The notes beneath the pieces are model-generated. The model ran no database searches. It was not told the origin of the DNA and worked only from the letters and a program-made list of their open reading frames with translations. From assembly GCF_050306235.1 (NCBI RefSeq), contig NZ_JBLWFH010000016.1:1-64000 (forward strand): a stretch of 64,000 nucleotides of DNA, given 5' to 3'. Made by a program: the position numbers and the translations under genes. The first letter of the stretch is position 1. Every line of letters starts with the position of its first letter. Origin of the DNA: Glaciecola sp947496235. GTDB taxonomy: Bacteria; Pseudomonadota; Gammaproteobacteria; Enterobacterales; Alteromonadaceae. Positions 1 through 7,600 of the stretch are shown in pieces.

Positions 1-41
1 CTTAAGCGGTCTTTTTCAAGTCCCTCTCAAGCGGGATGCGT

Positions 42-69
42 ATACTACGCGAATCCAATTTCCTGTCAA
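42..69 (-). promoter_or_regulatory. rRNA-type promoter, second of tandem pair (P2-like)
   Basis: On the minus strand there is TTGACA (64-69), a 16-base spacer and TAGTAT (42-47), with an AT-rich stretch upstream. It points left, out of the window. In E. coli the rrnD operon is divergent from yrdA, and the next rightward gene here is yrdA, so a 16S rRNA gene probably begins left of base 1. The promoter is seen; the rRNA operon is inference. Confidence 0.6.
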
Positions 70-151
70 CCTTTTTTTGCAAATTTATTTCATCTTTTTG
101 CTTTTGATTAACAGCCCTTAAATTTTATTCAAAACGCCTAAAATAAAAGGG

Positions 152-204
152 CGTAATGCTAGGCTGATAAAACCTAAGTAGTGTATTATCAGCCTAGCAT
201 TACG
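152..204 (-). terminator. 19-bp perfect inverted repeat between the tandem promoters
   Basis: Arms 152-170 and 186-204 are perfect complements around a 15-base loop. Read leftward, the hairpin is followed by a T-rich tail at about 141-151, so it resembles an intrinsic terminator on the minus strand. It lies about 35 bases inside the transcript expected from the promoter at 241-268. It could instead be a remnant of a lost tRNA unit or a processing/antitermination signal. Confidence 0.55.
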
Positions 205-240
205 TTGCTGCCTGAGCCTTGACCCCGACAGCGAGCGCGC

Positions 241-268
241 ATTCTACAGACAAAGTTTTCCAACGCAA
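241..268 (-). promoter_or_regulatory. rRNA-type promoter, first of tandem pair (P1-like)
   Basis: On the minus strand TTGCGT (263-268), a 16-base spacer and TAGAAT (241-246) are followed by a GC-rich discriminator (GCGCGC, 235-240) and preceded by an A/T-rich UP-like stretch (270-300). A GC-rich discriminator is typical of stringently controlled rRNA and tRNA promoters. It faces left, tandem with the promoter at 42-69. Confidence 0.6.
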
Positions 269-385
269 CCTTTTTATTGTAAAAAAAGTGAAATATTTGA
301 CTGTTCGATTGAAAAACGTTCAAAATCTCAGTTTATGCAACACTAATTAAATATGAGCTCCATAATTTTCATAGGATGTTTACAA

Positions 386-925
386 ATGGCTATAGAAGTA
401 TACAAAGCAATATCCCCCTCATTCGACGAATCAGTATATATACACAATAGTGCTGTTATTGTAGGTGATGTTGAGCTCGACCATGATGCGAGTATATGGC
501 CATTAGTTGCAGCGAGGGGCGATGTTAATTATATACGGATTGGTAAACGCTCTAATATACAAGACGGTACCGTTTTACATGTCACTAGGAAATCTGACTT
601 AAATCCAGATGGTTTTCCTCTTATTATTGGGGATGATGTTACTGTGGGACATAAATGTATGTTGCATGGCTGTCAGTTAGGAAACAGAATTCTTGTTGGA
701 ATGGGCGCCATAGTAATGGATGGCGCTGTTGTAGAAGATGACGTGTTCATTGGGGCTGGGGCTTTAGTTGCCCCAAATAAAGTTTTAGAAAGTGGATTTT
801 TATATGTTGGCAATCCAGCTGTAAAAAAGAGACCGCTAAAACAAAAGGAAATCGCGTTCTTGAAACAATCTGCTAAAAACTATGTTGTGTTAAAAGACGA
901 ATACTTAGCCATGGATAATGCCTGA
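386..925 (+). CDS. yrdA: Gamma-carbonic anhydrase family protein (YrdA)
   Basis: This 179-residue protein is a left-handed beta-helix (hexapeptide repeat) protein of the gamma-carbonic anhydrase-like YrdA family. Hexapeptide turns run through most of the chain (IGDDVTVGHKC, IGAGALVAPNKV). The metal-ligand type histidines are visible in VLHVT, VGHKC and MLHGC. The frame is open from 353, but the ATG at 386 has an AGGAT ribosome site and fits the family N-terminus, so it is preferred. The enzyme's physiological role is not settled in the family. It opens the conserved yrdA-aroE-tsaC-dprA block known from E. coli and Shewanella, and is divergent from the presumed rRNA promoters. Confidence 0.9.
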   Translation: MAIEVYKAISPSFDESVYIHNSAVIVGDVELDHDASIWPLVAARGDVNYIRIGKRSNIQDGTVLHVTRKSDLNPDGFPLIIGDDVTVGHKCMLHGCQLGNRILVGMGAIVMDGAVVEDDVFIGAGALVAPNKVLESGFLYVGNPAVKKRPLKQKEIAFLKQSAKNYVVLKDEYLAMDNA

Positions 926-1060
926 GTAAGTAAAACTCAAAGAATTTAAAATATAATTATCTAACTTTACAATAGGCAAAGGATTTCTTAAGGTTGAAGA
1001 ATATTTTACGTTTCTTTTTTCGTCGTCAAGATAAAGGATTCTTTATATAGGGAAATATTT

Positions 1061-2338
1061 ATGTTGGGATTTAGCAGATGCCTGATGTTAGCATCCGCAT
1101 TTTTGTGGTCAATCGTGAGTCACGCAGAAGAAAATGAAGCAGAACTTTTATTTGACCATTTTGCTCCTGCCCTCGTCCAAATAAAATCGATTAACAATGA
1201 ATCGAATCAAAAATCATCAATTGGCACTGGCTTTTTTGTTGAAGATAGTGGATACCTTGTCACCAACTATCATGTAGTCGCAAGTGCAGTGCAGTCTCCT
1301 GAGCAATATAGCCTAGAGTACATTGACCATGATGAACAAACCCACGAAGCGACCTTAATAGATGTTGATATTGTAAATGATTTAGCAATTTTATACTCAA
1401 CACAGAAACCAAGTGTTTATTTTTCTTTGGGTTCAAAAGCACCAGCAAAAGGGGCTGATGTCTATTCTCTCGGTAATCCACATGATCTAGGAATGATAGT
1501 GGTGCCTGGCACTTATAACGGAATAAAGAGTAAAAGTTACTATGAAAGAGTTAATTTAACTGGCTCCCTTAACCCCGGCATGTCAGGAGGACCTACAGTT
1601 AGCACTGAAGGACAAGTTATTGGTGTAAATGTATCTACTGCGGGAAATCAGCTTAGTTTTTTAGTACCCATTGAAAAACTTACCAAACTCTTCGCTGACG
1701 CGTTACAACTGAAGAATAATGATATTCAAAATAAAACTCTCATTGCGCGTATTCAACAACAACTTTTCGACAATCAAACTGATTTCATTTCTCGTTTACA
1801 CTCATCTGAGTGGTCTTTTCATCAAGTGGGAGAAGTATCTATCCCCAAAGAAATGGGAGATATAATGCACTGTTGGGGTGACAGCAATAAAGATCAGGAA
1901 AAAACACAATTTATTATTGCTACCACTAATTGTTCATTAGAATCCAATGTTTACATTTATGACAATTTCCGTACAGGTTCTGCAAAAGTTTCTTTTCGAT
2001 GGATTCAAAGTGAAAAATTAAATGCGTTGCAACTGGCAAATGTGTTTGAAAATAATTTAAAAAGTAGCTTTTTCAACATGTCAGCAGGAAAAGACGATGT
2101 CAGCAGTTATCACTGCCAAGAGAGCATTTTTGCAAATAATAACAACAACACTGCAAAAGGTGTCAGTTGCATTCGCGCCTATCGAAAATTTCACAGTCTT
2201 TTTGACGTAAAGTTTTCTACCATATTGTTACAGGACACAAAACAAACCTTAGTCGCTGAATACGCGCTTAATGGCGTTTCCCAAGATATGGCCAATATGT
2301 TTTTCAAAAAATTTGTGGATAGCATTAAATGGAATTAG
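1061..2338 (+). CDS. Secreted trypsin-like serine protease with cysteine-containing C-terminal domain
   Basis: This 425-residue protein has an N-terminal signal peptide (about residues 1-22, ending at SHAEE) and a trypsin-like/HtrA-type protease domain at about 30-215. The catalytic triad is recognisable: His in VTNYHVV, Asp in VNDLAIL and Ser in NPGMSGGP. No PDZ domain follows. Instead there is a C-terminal region (about 235-425) with four cysteines (HCWGD, TNCSL, YHCQE, VSCIR) that I do not recognise and that could form disulfides in the periplasm. Its stop overlaps the start of the FHA membrane protein by 10 bases, so the two are probably co-translated and work together. The target is unknown. 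Confidence 0.85.
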   Translation: MLGFSRCLMLASAFLWSIVSHAEENEAELLFDHFAPALVQIKSINNESNQKSSIGTGFFVEDSGYLVTNYHVVASAVQSPEQYSLEYIDHDEQTHEATLIDVDIVNDLAILYSTQKPSVYFSLGSKAPAKGADVYSLGNPHDLGMIVVPGTYNGIKSKSYYERVNLTGSLNPGMSGGPTVSTEGQVIGVNVSTAGNQLSFLVPIEKLTKLFADALQLKNNDIQNKTLIARIQQQLFDNQTDFISRLHSSEWSFHQVGEVSIPKEMGDIMHCWGDSNKDQEKTQFIIATTNCSLESNVYIYDNFRTGSAKVSFRWIQSEKLNALQLANVFENNLKSSFFNMSAGKDDVSSYHCQESIFANNNNNTAKGVSCIRAYRKFHSLFDVKFSTILLQDTKQTLVAEYALNGVSQDMANMFFKKFVDSIKWN

Positions 2339-3306
2339 TCATTGAATTTATTTCTCGGAATAAGAAAGTACAGCAGTTTGAAAAATGCAGTGGAAATCCA
2401 ATATCAATAGGTCGAGCTTATAATAACGACATCATCATTCAAGATGAACATGTTTGTCCGCAACACGCTGAAATTTATCAGGATGAATCGGGAGAACTGT
2501 TTTTAATCAACAATGATTCTGTCAATGGTATTAAGGATTATAAAGGTAAGGAAATAGCTTCCCGCCATCCAGTCAAGGTTGGAGATATATTTCAACTTGG
2601 AAAACAATTCATTCGAATCCTTGACACATCTAGTGCAGTAGAGCCAACTAAAAAGCTACATCTACTTGAAAGTTTCTCGACCAAAATCAATCACTGGTAT
2701 TTTTCTGCTGTGGCATTGCTTGTATTTTTCGCCGTAAACACTGCAATGACCTATTTTAACACCACCAGTAAAATCATATGGTCACAGATTTTTCTAGACG
2801 GATTCTTTGGGATTACTGCAGTAATTTTTATTAGTTTTTTGATTGGTTTATTCGCCAAAATATTTAAAAAAGAAGTGAAGCTTTTCACCATCCTAAACTT
2901 TGTTGTGTTTTGCGTACTGTCAATTGAATTATTACAAGCAATTGGGGCAGTGCTGATTTTCAATTGGGGCCAAACAAGTACATTGCAATTTGGTGATACT
3001 CTAATAAATTTATCTTTAATGTTGTTATTTCTTTGGGGTACTTTTTACCTAGCCTCGAGTATGAGATATCGCACCATTAGCATTGCTTCAGCCTCGCTCG
3101 TTCTTCTAATATTAGGGTTTCAAATTATAAGTTCTATCGATACTGACGAAGTCGTTTTGTATCCTCAAATTTCGCCGACAGTATTACCAGAATACTTTTT
3201 ATTTGCTGAACCGCAAAGCATAGATAGCTATACTGAAAACACTGATTCGCTATTCTCGGAAGCGCAGAAAGAAGCTGAAAGACGAAACGCTGAATCAGAG
3301 AAATAA
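2329..3306 (+). CDS. FHA-domain integral membrane protein
   Basis: This 325-residue protein has an N-terminal forkhead-associated domain (about 1-100) with the usual conserved points: SIGR near residue 28, the QHAEI histidine and the DSVNG asparagine. FHA domains bind phosphothreonine peptides. Five hydrophobic segments follow (about 122-143, 150-180, 185-212, 224-245, 252-268) and then a charged tail rich in E, K and R. The FHA part should face the cytoplasm. The gene overlaps the upstream secreted protease by 10 bases, which suggests a two-protein signalling unit across the inner membrane. No kinase is adjacent; the only kinase gene in the window is at 49.6-51.3 kb. Confidence 0.8.
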   Translation: MELVIEFISRNKKVQQFEKCSGNPISIGRAYNNDIIIQDEHVCPQHAEIYQDESGELFLINNDSVNGIKDYKGKEIASRHPVKVGDIFQLGKQFIRILDTSSAVEPTKKLHLLESFSTKINHWYFSAVALLVFFAVNTAMTYFNTTSKIIWSQIFLDGFFGITAVIFISFLIGLFAKIFKKEVKLFTILNFVVFCVLSIELLQAIGAVLIFNWGQTSTLQFGDTLINLSLMLLFLWGTFYLASSMRYRTISIASASLVLLILGFQIISSIDTDEVVLYPQISPTVLPEYFLFAEPQSIDSYTENTDSLFSEAQKEAERRNAESEK

Positions 3307-3309
3307 AAG

Positions 3310-4122
3310 CTAAAGATCAGATCTTAGTTGGGCTAAGACGGGATTCACATCGGGTCGTTTGCCAAACCACAAATAAAAGCTCTCGGCGGCTTGTCCAACT
3401 AACATACCAAGTCCATCTATGCATTTTTCGACTTGGTTTGACCCCGCCAGTGTCATAAATGCCGTCGGTTCATTTAAATAAACCATGTCATAACAGGTTG
3501 AACATTGGGTAAATATGTCCGAAGAAATTTCAGGTACCTGCTCGGTTAAACTAAGCGATGTTGCATTTATTATCAGATCATATCCGGAAGCTTGCTCAAA
3601 TAATCTTATTGGCTGAACAGCATATTGCTGAACTAAGTTTACCAACTCTTGTGCTCGCTCTTGTGTTCGATTGTAAATTTCAATACTTGCGACACCACTA
3701 TCTACAAGCGCAGGCAAAGCACCTTTTGATGCACCACCAGCTCCAATGACTAAAACTCGACTACCTTGAAGCTGCACGTCATGGCGAATCAAATCATCCA
3801 CCAGCCCCTTTCCATCAGTGTTATCTCCAATCAAAGTGCCATCTTTTGCGATGAGCGTATTAACTGCGCCAGCTCGTTGAGCTTGGGAGTTCAATTTATC
3901 TGCCATCGGAAAGGCTCTTTCTTTGAAAGGCAAAGTGACATTTGCGCCCACCGAATTTGGGTTACTGAAAAATCCTTTAACTTGTTGCTCAAAATCAGCG
4001 ACTTCTGGACAAGACTTGGTGTAATCAAACGCAAAGTCAAACTGTTTAGCAAAAGCTTGATGAATAAGGGGAGATTTACTTTGTTTTATGGGATTACCGA
4101 AAACACAAGCGGCAAATGTCAT
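3310..4122 (-). CDS. aroE: Shikimate dehydrogenase
   Basis: The 270-residue AroE catalyses NADPH-dependent reduction of 3-dehydroshikimate to shikimate in aromatic amino-acid synthesis. Visible hallmarks are the substrate-binding SKSPLIH (15-21), catalytic Lys67 in NVTLPFKE, Asp103 in NTDG, the nucleotide-binding GAGGASKG and the NRT motif that favours NADPH, and the C-terminal GLGMLVGQAAESF. Length and N-terminus match the family. It is the last gene before the FHA protein and faces it tail to tail with only 3 bases between stops. Confidence 0.97.
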   Translation of the reverse strand: MTFAACVFGNPIKQSKSPLIHQAFAKQFDFAFDYTKSCPEVADFEQQVKGFFSNPNSVGANVTLPFKERAFPMADKLNSQAQRAGAVNTLIAKDGTLIGDNTDGKGLVDDLIRHDVQLQGSRVLVIGAGGASKGALPALVDSGVASIEIYNRTQERAQELVNLVQQYAVQPIRLFEQASGYDLIINATSLSLTEQVPEISSDIFTQCSTCYDMVYLNEPTAFMTLAGSNQVEKCIDGLGMLVGQAAESFYLWFGKRPDVNPVLAQLRSDL

Positions 4123-4173
4123 GTTAGGTCCAGTGCAATATTAAGTGACCTAAGTGTAAAACAAAAACAAGCA

Positions 4174-4206
4174 TAAAAAAAAGCCCCGGCATTTCTGCTC
4201 GGGGCT
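4174..4206 (-). terminator. Intrinsic terminator of ompW
   Basis: Arms 4182-4188 and 4200-4206 (CGGGGCT on the reading strand) form a GC-rich hairpin. On the minus strand this is followed by a run of eight T (complement of 4175-4182). It lies 26 bases after the ompW stop, so it ends the ompW transcript before aroE. Confidence 0.85.
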
Positions 4207-4231
4207 ATATAGCACAGTTGTGGTAAAGAAA

Positions 4232-4933
4232 TTAGAATTTGTAGCCTACAGATAAAGTGTAAACCCAAGGATTAATTTCCACAGTTTCAACAGAACCTAA
4301 GTCAGCTCCATTTACTTTGAAAGAGGCTTCAGTTTCAATATCGATATAACGAACAGAACCGTTAATATAAATGCCTTCAGATACTTCATAGTCAGCACCT
4401 ACTTGGAATGACCATCCGAAAGATGCATCTAAATCAAGATCTGAAACAGTTGCTTCTGCTGCATCTTCAATTACACCTACAGTGCCATCATTAAATTCTT
4501 CGTCGAAGAAGATAGTGTAGTTTAAACCAACACCAGCATAGGGTTGGAATTTTGCACTAGGATCTGCGAAGTAGTAGTTTACTGTCACTGTTGGTGGTAA
4601 ATGCTTAGTTGAGCCTAGCTCTGCTGCACCGCCCAAAATATCAATGTCATGGCTAAATGGCGTAGCTGCTAAAACTTCTACATTGATGTTGTCGGTGAAG
4701 AAATACGCGATGTTTAAACCTAATTGAGTATTGTTGTCTACATCAACACCACCGACGGTCGCGCCACCAAGGGCGAAATCTGCGCCGCCAACTAGAATAT
4801 TTGAACTGCTTGCATCTGGTGCAACTGTTGTTAAACCTGCTCGGACTAACCAATCGCCTTTTTCATAAGCAAAGGCATTTGATGTTAAGCCTAAGGCGCC
4901 AATTACTGCTACGGTTAATAAAGTTTTTTTCAT
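4232..4933 (-). CDS. ompW: OmpW-family outer membrane protein
   Basis: The 233-residue protein has a classical signal peptide (MKKTLLTVAVIGALGLTSNAFA) and ends in aromatic YKF, as outer-membrane beta-barrels do. OmpW-type features are GDWLVRAGLTTVAPD at the mature N-terminus, a VNYYFADP-type strand and an eight-strand barrel length. OmpW proteins form small hydrophobic channels and are often controlled by oxygen and iron. It is a single-gene unit, with its own terminator downstream and two FNR-type boxes upstream. Confidence 0.93.
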   Translation of the reverse strand: MKKTLLTVAVIGALGLTSNAFAYEKGDWLVRAGLTTVAPDASSSNILVGGADFALGGATVGGVDVDNNTQLGLNIAYFFTDNINVEVLAATPFSHDIDILGGAAELGSTKHLPPTVTVNYYFADPSAKFQPYAGVGLNYTIFFDEEFNDGTVGVIEDAAEATVSDLDLDASFGWSFQVGADYEVSEGIYINGSVRYIDIETEASFKVNGADLGSVETVEINPWVYTLSVGYKF

Positions 4934-4955
4934 GTGTTTTTTGCTCCTAAATTAT

Positions 4956-5003
4956 GGGAGCGATAATACATGTCTAAAAACTATAAACTTTGATCTAGAT
5001 TAA
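4956..5003 (-). promoter_or_regulatory. ompW promoter with FNR-type box at about -41
   Basis: On the minus strand a TATTAT -10 element lies at 4963-4968, giving a start point near 4956. An FNR/Anr-like box (TTGAT-N4-ATTAA, plus-strand 4990-5003; one mismatch to ATCAA) is centred about 40-41 bases upstream, the classical class II activator position. No good -35 is needed in such promoters. The E. coli ompW gene is a known FNR target. Confidence 0.5.
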
Positions 5004-5040
5004 CCTTTGAAAAATCATGCAGTTATCAGGCATTTATTCG

Positions 5041-5054
5041 TTGATCCAAATCAA
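5041..5054 (-). promoter_or_regulatory. Perfect FNR-type box upstream of ompW
   Basis: TTGAT-CCAA-ATCAA matches the FNR/Anr consensus in both half-sites. It is centred about 91 bases upstream of the predicted ompW start point and 51 bases from the second box. It lies in the gap between hemF and ompW, both on the minus strand, so ompW is the likely target. Confidence 0.5.
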
Positions 5055-5072
5055 GCTTTAGGCCTGATAAAG

Positions 5073-5996
5073 CTATTTTAGCCAATCTATGGGTTGCAAA
5101 TATTTGTAAAGCTCTGCTTCTGGACTATCTGGGTTAGGGTGATAATCGTATTCCCATCTCGCCATCGGAGGCATCGACATCAGAATGGACTCTGTTCTTC
5201 CCCCAGTTTGCAGACCAAATAAGGTGCCTCTATCATACACAAGATTGAATTCGACATATCGTCCTCTGCGGTAGAGTTGAAAATCCCTTTCTCGTTGGGT
5301 AAATGAATTTGCTTTACGTTTTTCCATGATTGGGACATAGGCTTCAAGATATCCATCGCCTACCGCCTGCATGAATTCAAAGCAGGTATCAAAGTCCCAA
5401 AAATTTAGATCATCGAAAAATAGGCCACCAACACCTCTGGTTTCGTCTCGGTGCTTCAGATAAAAATATTCATCACACCACTTTTTATAGTTAGCGTAAA
5501 CTTCTTCACCGAAAGGCTCACATAAGTTGGCTGCAACTTGGTGCCAATGTTTAGCATCGTCTTTAAATAAATAGGTTGGCGTAAGGTCAAATCCACCGCC
5601 AAACCACCAAATAGCTGGCTCACCTTCTTTCTCAGCAATAAAAAATCTTACGTTGGCATGGGACGTAGGAATATATGGATTATGCGGATGAATCACCAAG
5701 GAAACACCCATAGCCTGAAAACGTCGCCCGGCTAATTCGGGACGAGCGGCGGTGGCTGAAGCCGGCATTTGATGTCCAAACACATGAGAAAAGTTAACGC
5801 CACCTTGCTCTATTACGCCACCATTTCTTAATACACGAGAACGACCACCGCCACCTTCTTCTCTGTCCCATTTATCTTCTTTGAAATCGCCCTTACCATC
5901 AACCAATGACAGGGTTTGGCATATATTATCCTGAAGACCTAGCAAATAGTCTTTGACCGTTTGCACTTGTTCTGACGTAACTGGAGATAGTTTCAT
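5073..5996 (-). CDS. hemF: Oxygen-dependent coproporphyrinogen-III oxidase
   Basis: The 307-residue HemF catalyses oxygen-dependent oxidative decarboxylation of coproporphyrinogen III to protoporphyrinogen IX in haem synthesis. Conserved blocks are visible: REEGGGGRSRVLRNGG, GVSLVIHPHNPYIPTSHANVRFF, WWFGGGFDLTP, ETRGVGGLFFDDLN, RRGRYVEFNLVYDRGTLFGLQTGGR and ESILMSMPP. Length is as usual. Its ATG overlaps the tsaC stop by one base, so it is translationally coupled to tsaC in the dprA-smg-yrdD-tsaC-hemF operon. Confidence 0.97.
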   Translation of the reverse strand: MKLSPVTSEQVQTVKDYLLGLQDNICQTLSLVDGKGDFKEDKWDREEGGGGRSRVLRNGGVIEQGGVNFSHVFGHQMPASATAARPELAGRRFQAMGVSLVIHPHNPYIPTSHANVRFFIAEKEGEPAIWWFGGGFDLTPTYLFKDDAKHWHQVAANLCEPFGEEVYANYKKWCDEYFYLKHRDETRGVGGLFFDDLNFWDFDTCFEFMQAVGDGYLEAYVPIMEKRKANSFTQRERDFQLYRRGRYVEFNLVYDRGTLFGLQTGGRTESILMSMPPMARWEYDYHPNPDSPEAELYKYLQPIDWLK

Positions 5997-6547
5997 TATC
6001 GAATTGTGTCCATTGTAACTGCGTTAATAATTGTACTTGGCTTTTGTTGGTTTCCCAAATCACCTTCGAGCAATCTGACTCGCTCGCCGAAATATGCTTT
6101 GACCATCTCTTTTGACGTAGCTGGTGTTTGCCCAGCAGGGTTGGCACTAGTTGAAACCAATGGGCTATTAACGGTTTGGCATAATGTTCTTACCAAAGGA
6201 TGCTGAGTAACTCTAACCGCCACTAGCGGATTATTTCCGCATATCCAAGCGGGCGTTTTAGCTCCCTTGGGAACAAGATAGGTAAATGGCCCCGGCCATG
6301 TCGCTTTAATTTTGTCGAAGTTGCTTGTAGAAAGCTGTTCAAAATCAACGTAACCGTTTAGTTGCTGTATTTCTCCTGCAATTAGAATAACCCCTTTTTC
6401 TACAGGACGTTGTTTCAAATCTAGGATTTTTTCCATCGCGGCTTGGTTTTGAGGATCACAGCCCAGGCCGAAAACGGCTTCCGTGGGGTACGCAAATACA
6501 TCTCCCGCGGCAAATTGCCGACGAAAAAGCGTAGGATCAAGGTGCAT
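5996..6547 (-). CDS. tsaC: Threonylcarbamoyl-AMP synthase
   Basis: This 183-residue YrdC/Sua5-type protein makes threonylcarbamoyl-AMP from threonine, bicarbonate and ATP, the first step of the t6A modification of ANN-decoding tRNAs. The family core is clear: FAYPTEAVFGLGCDP near the start, LKQRPVEKG, WPGPFTYLVP and PLVSTSANPAGQ. It is the short TsaC form without the Sua5 C-terminal domain. It sits between yrdD-like and hemF genes as in the conserved aroE-dprA neighbourhood. Confidence 0.95.
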   Translation of the reverse strand: MHLDPTLFRRQFAAGDVFAYPTEAVFGLGCDPQNQAAMEKILDLKQRPVEKGVILIAGEIQQLNGYVDFEQLSTSNFDKIKATWPGPFTYLVPKGAKTPAWICGNNPLVAVRVTQHPLVRTLCQTVNSPLVSTSANPAGQTPATSKEMVKAYFGERVRLLEGDLGNQQKPSTIINAVTMDTIR

Positions 6548-6548
6548 A

Positions 6549-7118
6549 TTATTCTCTTTGTTGCTTATGCTTACACTGTGGGTTGATACAAAGATACTGA
6601 TTATCTTTAGGTAACTTTACCATAACTGAAGCATCACAGTTTTCGCATTTTACACCAACGGGTTCTTGATTTAACACAAATTTGCATTTTGGATAATTGT
6701 CACAAGCATAAAAATACTTACCAAACTTGTTTTGTTTCTTCTGAAGCGACCCATCACTGCACTGAGGGCAGCTCACCGCTTGATAATGGTCTTTCTTGTC
6801 GTGACTTTTATTGTAAGAAATATAATGGCATTCAGGGAAATTAGTGCAACCGATAAACATCCCATAACGACCTTTTTTAACCGCTAGAGGGCTTTGACAT
6901 TCAGGGCAATGACTGTCATCCATTACTTTAAGCACCACCACTTCCAATGAAGAAAGGCTGTGCGTATAGTCACATTCAGGATAGGCTGAACAACCAATAA
7001 AACTGGATTTGCCTTTATGTTTTATAAGGAAAGGAGACTGGCACTTTGGGCAATCACCATATGCAGCTTGATGGGCTGTATGTTCATAAGAAAACAGCCC
7101 GTTATCCTGTTTTGACAT
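6549..7118 (-). CDS. yrdD: Topoisomerase-type zinc-finger protein (YrdD-like)
   Basis: This 189-residue protein is composed of consecutive four-cysteine zinc ribbons of the kind found at the C-terminus of DNA topoisomerase I: CPKCQSP...CSAYPEC, CPECQSP...CTNFPEC, CPQCSDG...CDNYPKC and a last CENCD...CINPQC. No topoisomerase catalytic domain is present. E. coli YrdD is a shorter relative of unknown role. It lies one base from tsaC and three from smg, so it is in the same operon. DNA or RNA binding is inference from the fold. Confidence 0.88.
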   Translation of the reverse strand: MSKQDNGLFSYEHTAHQAAYGDCPKCQSPFLIKHKGKSSFIGCSAYPECDYTHSLSSLEVVVLKVMDDSHCPECQSPLAVKKGRYGMFIGCTNFPECHYISYNKSHDKKDHYQAVSCPQCSDGSLQKKQNKFGKYFYACDNYPKCKFVLNQEPVGVKCENCDASVMVKLPKDNQYLCINPQCKHKQQRE

Positions 7119-7121
7119 TAG

Positions 7122-7598
7122 TTAATGGAGATAACCTTCTGGCACCTCAAAGAGCAATTCTTCCATTTGTTCATATGCTTTTTCCTTCCCTGGTACATTA
7201 AACAGTACCATTAGAACTACCCACTTCAAATCAACAACACAAAACTCTGTGGAATCCAATTCCATAACCCGATCAATCACCATTTCTCTGGTAGAAGAAT
7301 CCAGAACATTGATGTTTTCAAGGAAAGAAATAAAACCACGGCATTGAGAGTCTAAGCGTAACTGCTCGTTGTAAGTATAAACACGGGTAGATGATGGAAG
7401 GATAACAGATGACAAATATGGCGTTTGCTCTGTCTGCTGTAACTCTGAAAGTTTCTCTAACCAATCTAGTGCTTTATAGATTTCATCGTGATGAAAACCC
7501 GCACGAATCAATTCGTCAGTTAACTCATCTTGATCAGTTTGAAGATCAGACTCGTGATAAACGAGATTTTCAAACAGATACATGAGGATATCAAACAT
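7122..7598 (-). CDS. smg: Smg protein (DUF494)
   Basis: The 158-residue protein matches the Smg/DUF494 family in length and pattern (MFDILMYLFENLVYHE at the start, ELxxAGFHxDEIYKALDWLEKL, LEFCVVDLKWVVLMVLFN-type end). Its molecular function is not established; it is almost always found next to dprA, as here, where only two bases separate it from dprA. Confidence 0.93.
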   Translation of the reverse strand: MFDILMYLFENLVYHESDLQTDQDELTDELIRAGFHHDEIYKALDWLEKLSELQQTEQTPYLSSVILPSSTRVYTYNEQLRLDSQCRGFISFLENINVLDSSTREMVIDRVMELDSTEFCVVDLKWVVLMVLFNVPGKEKAYEQMEELLFEVPEGYLH

Positions 7599-7600
7599 AA

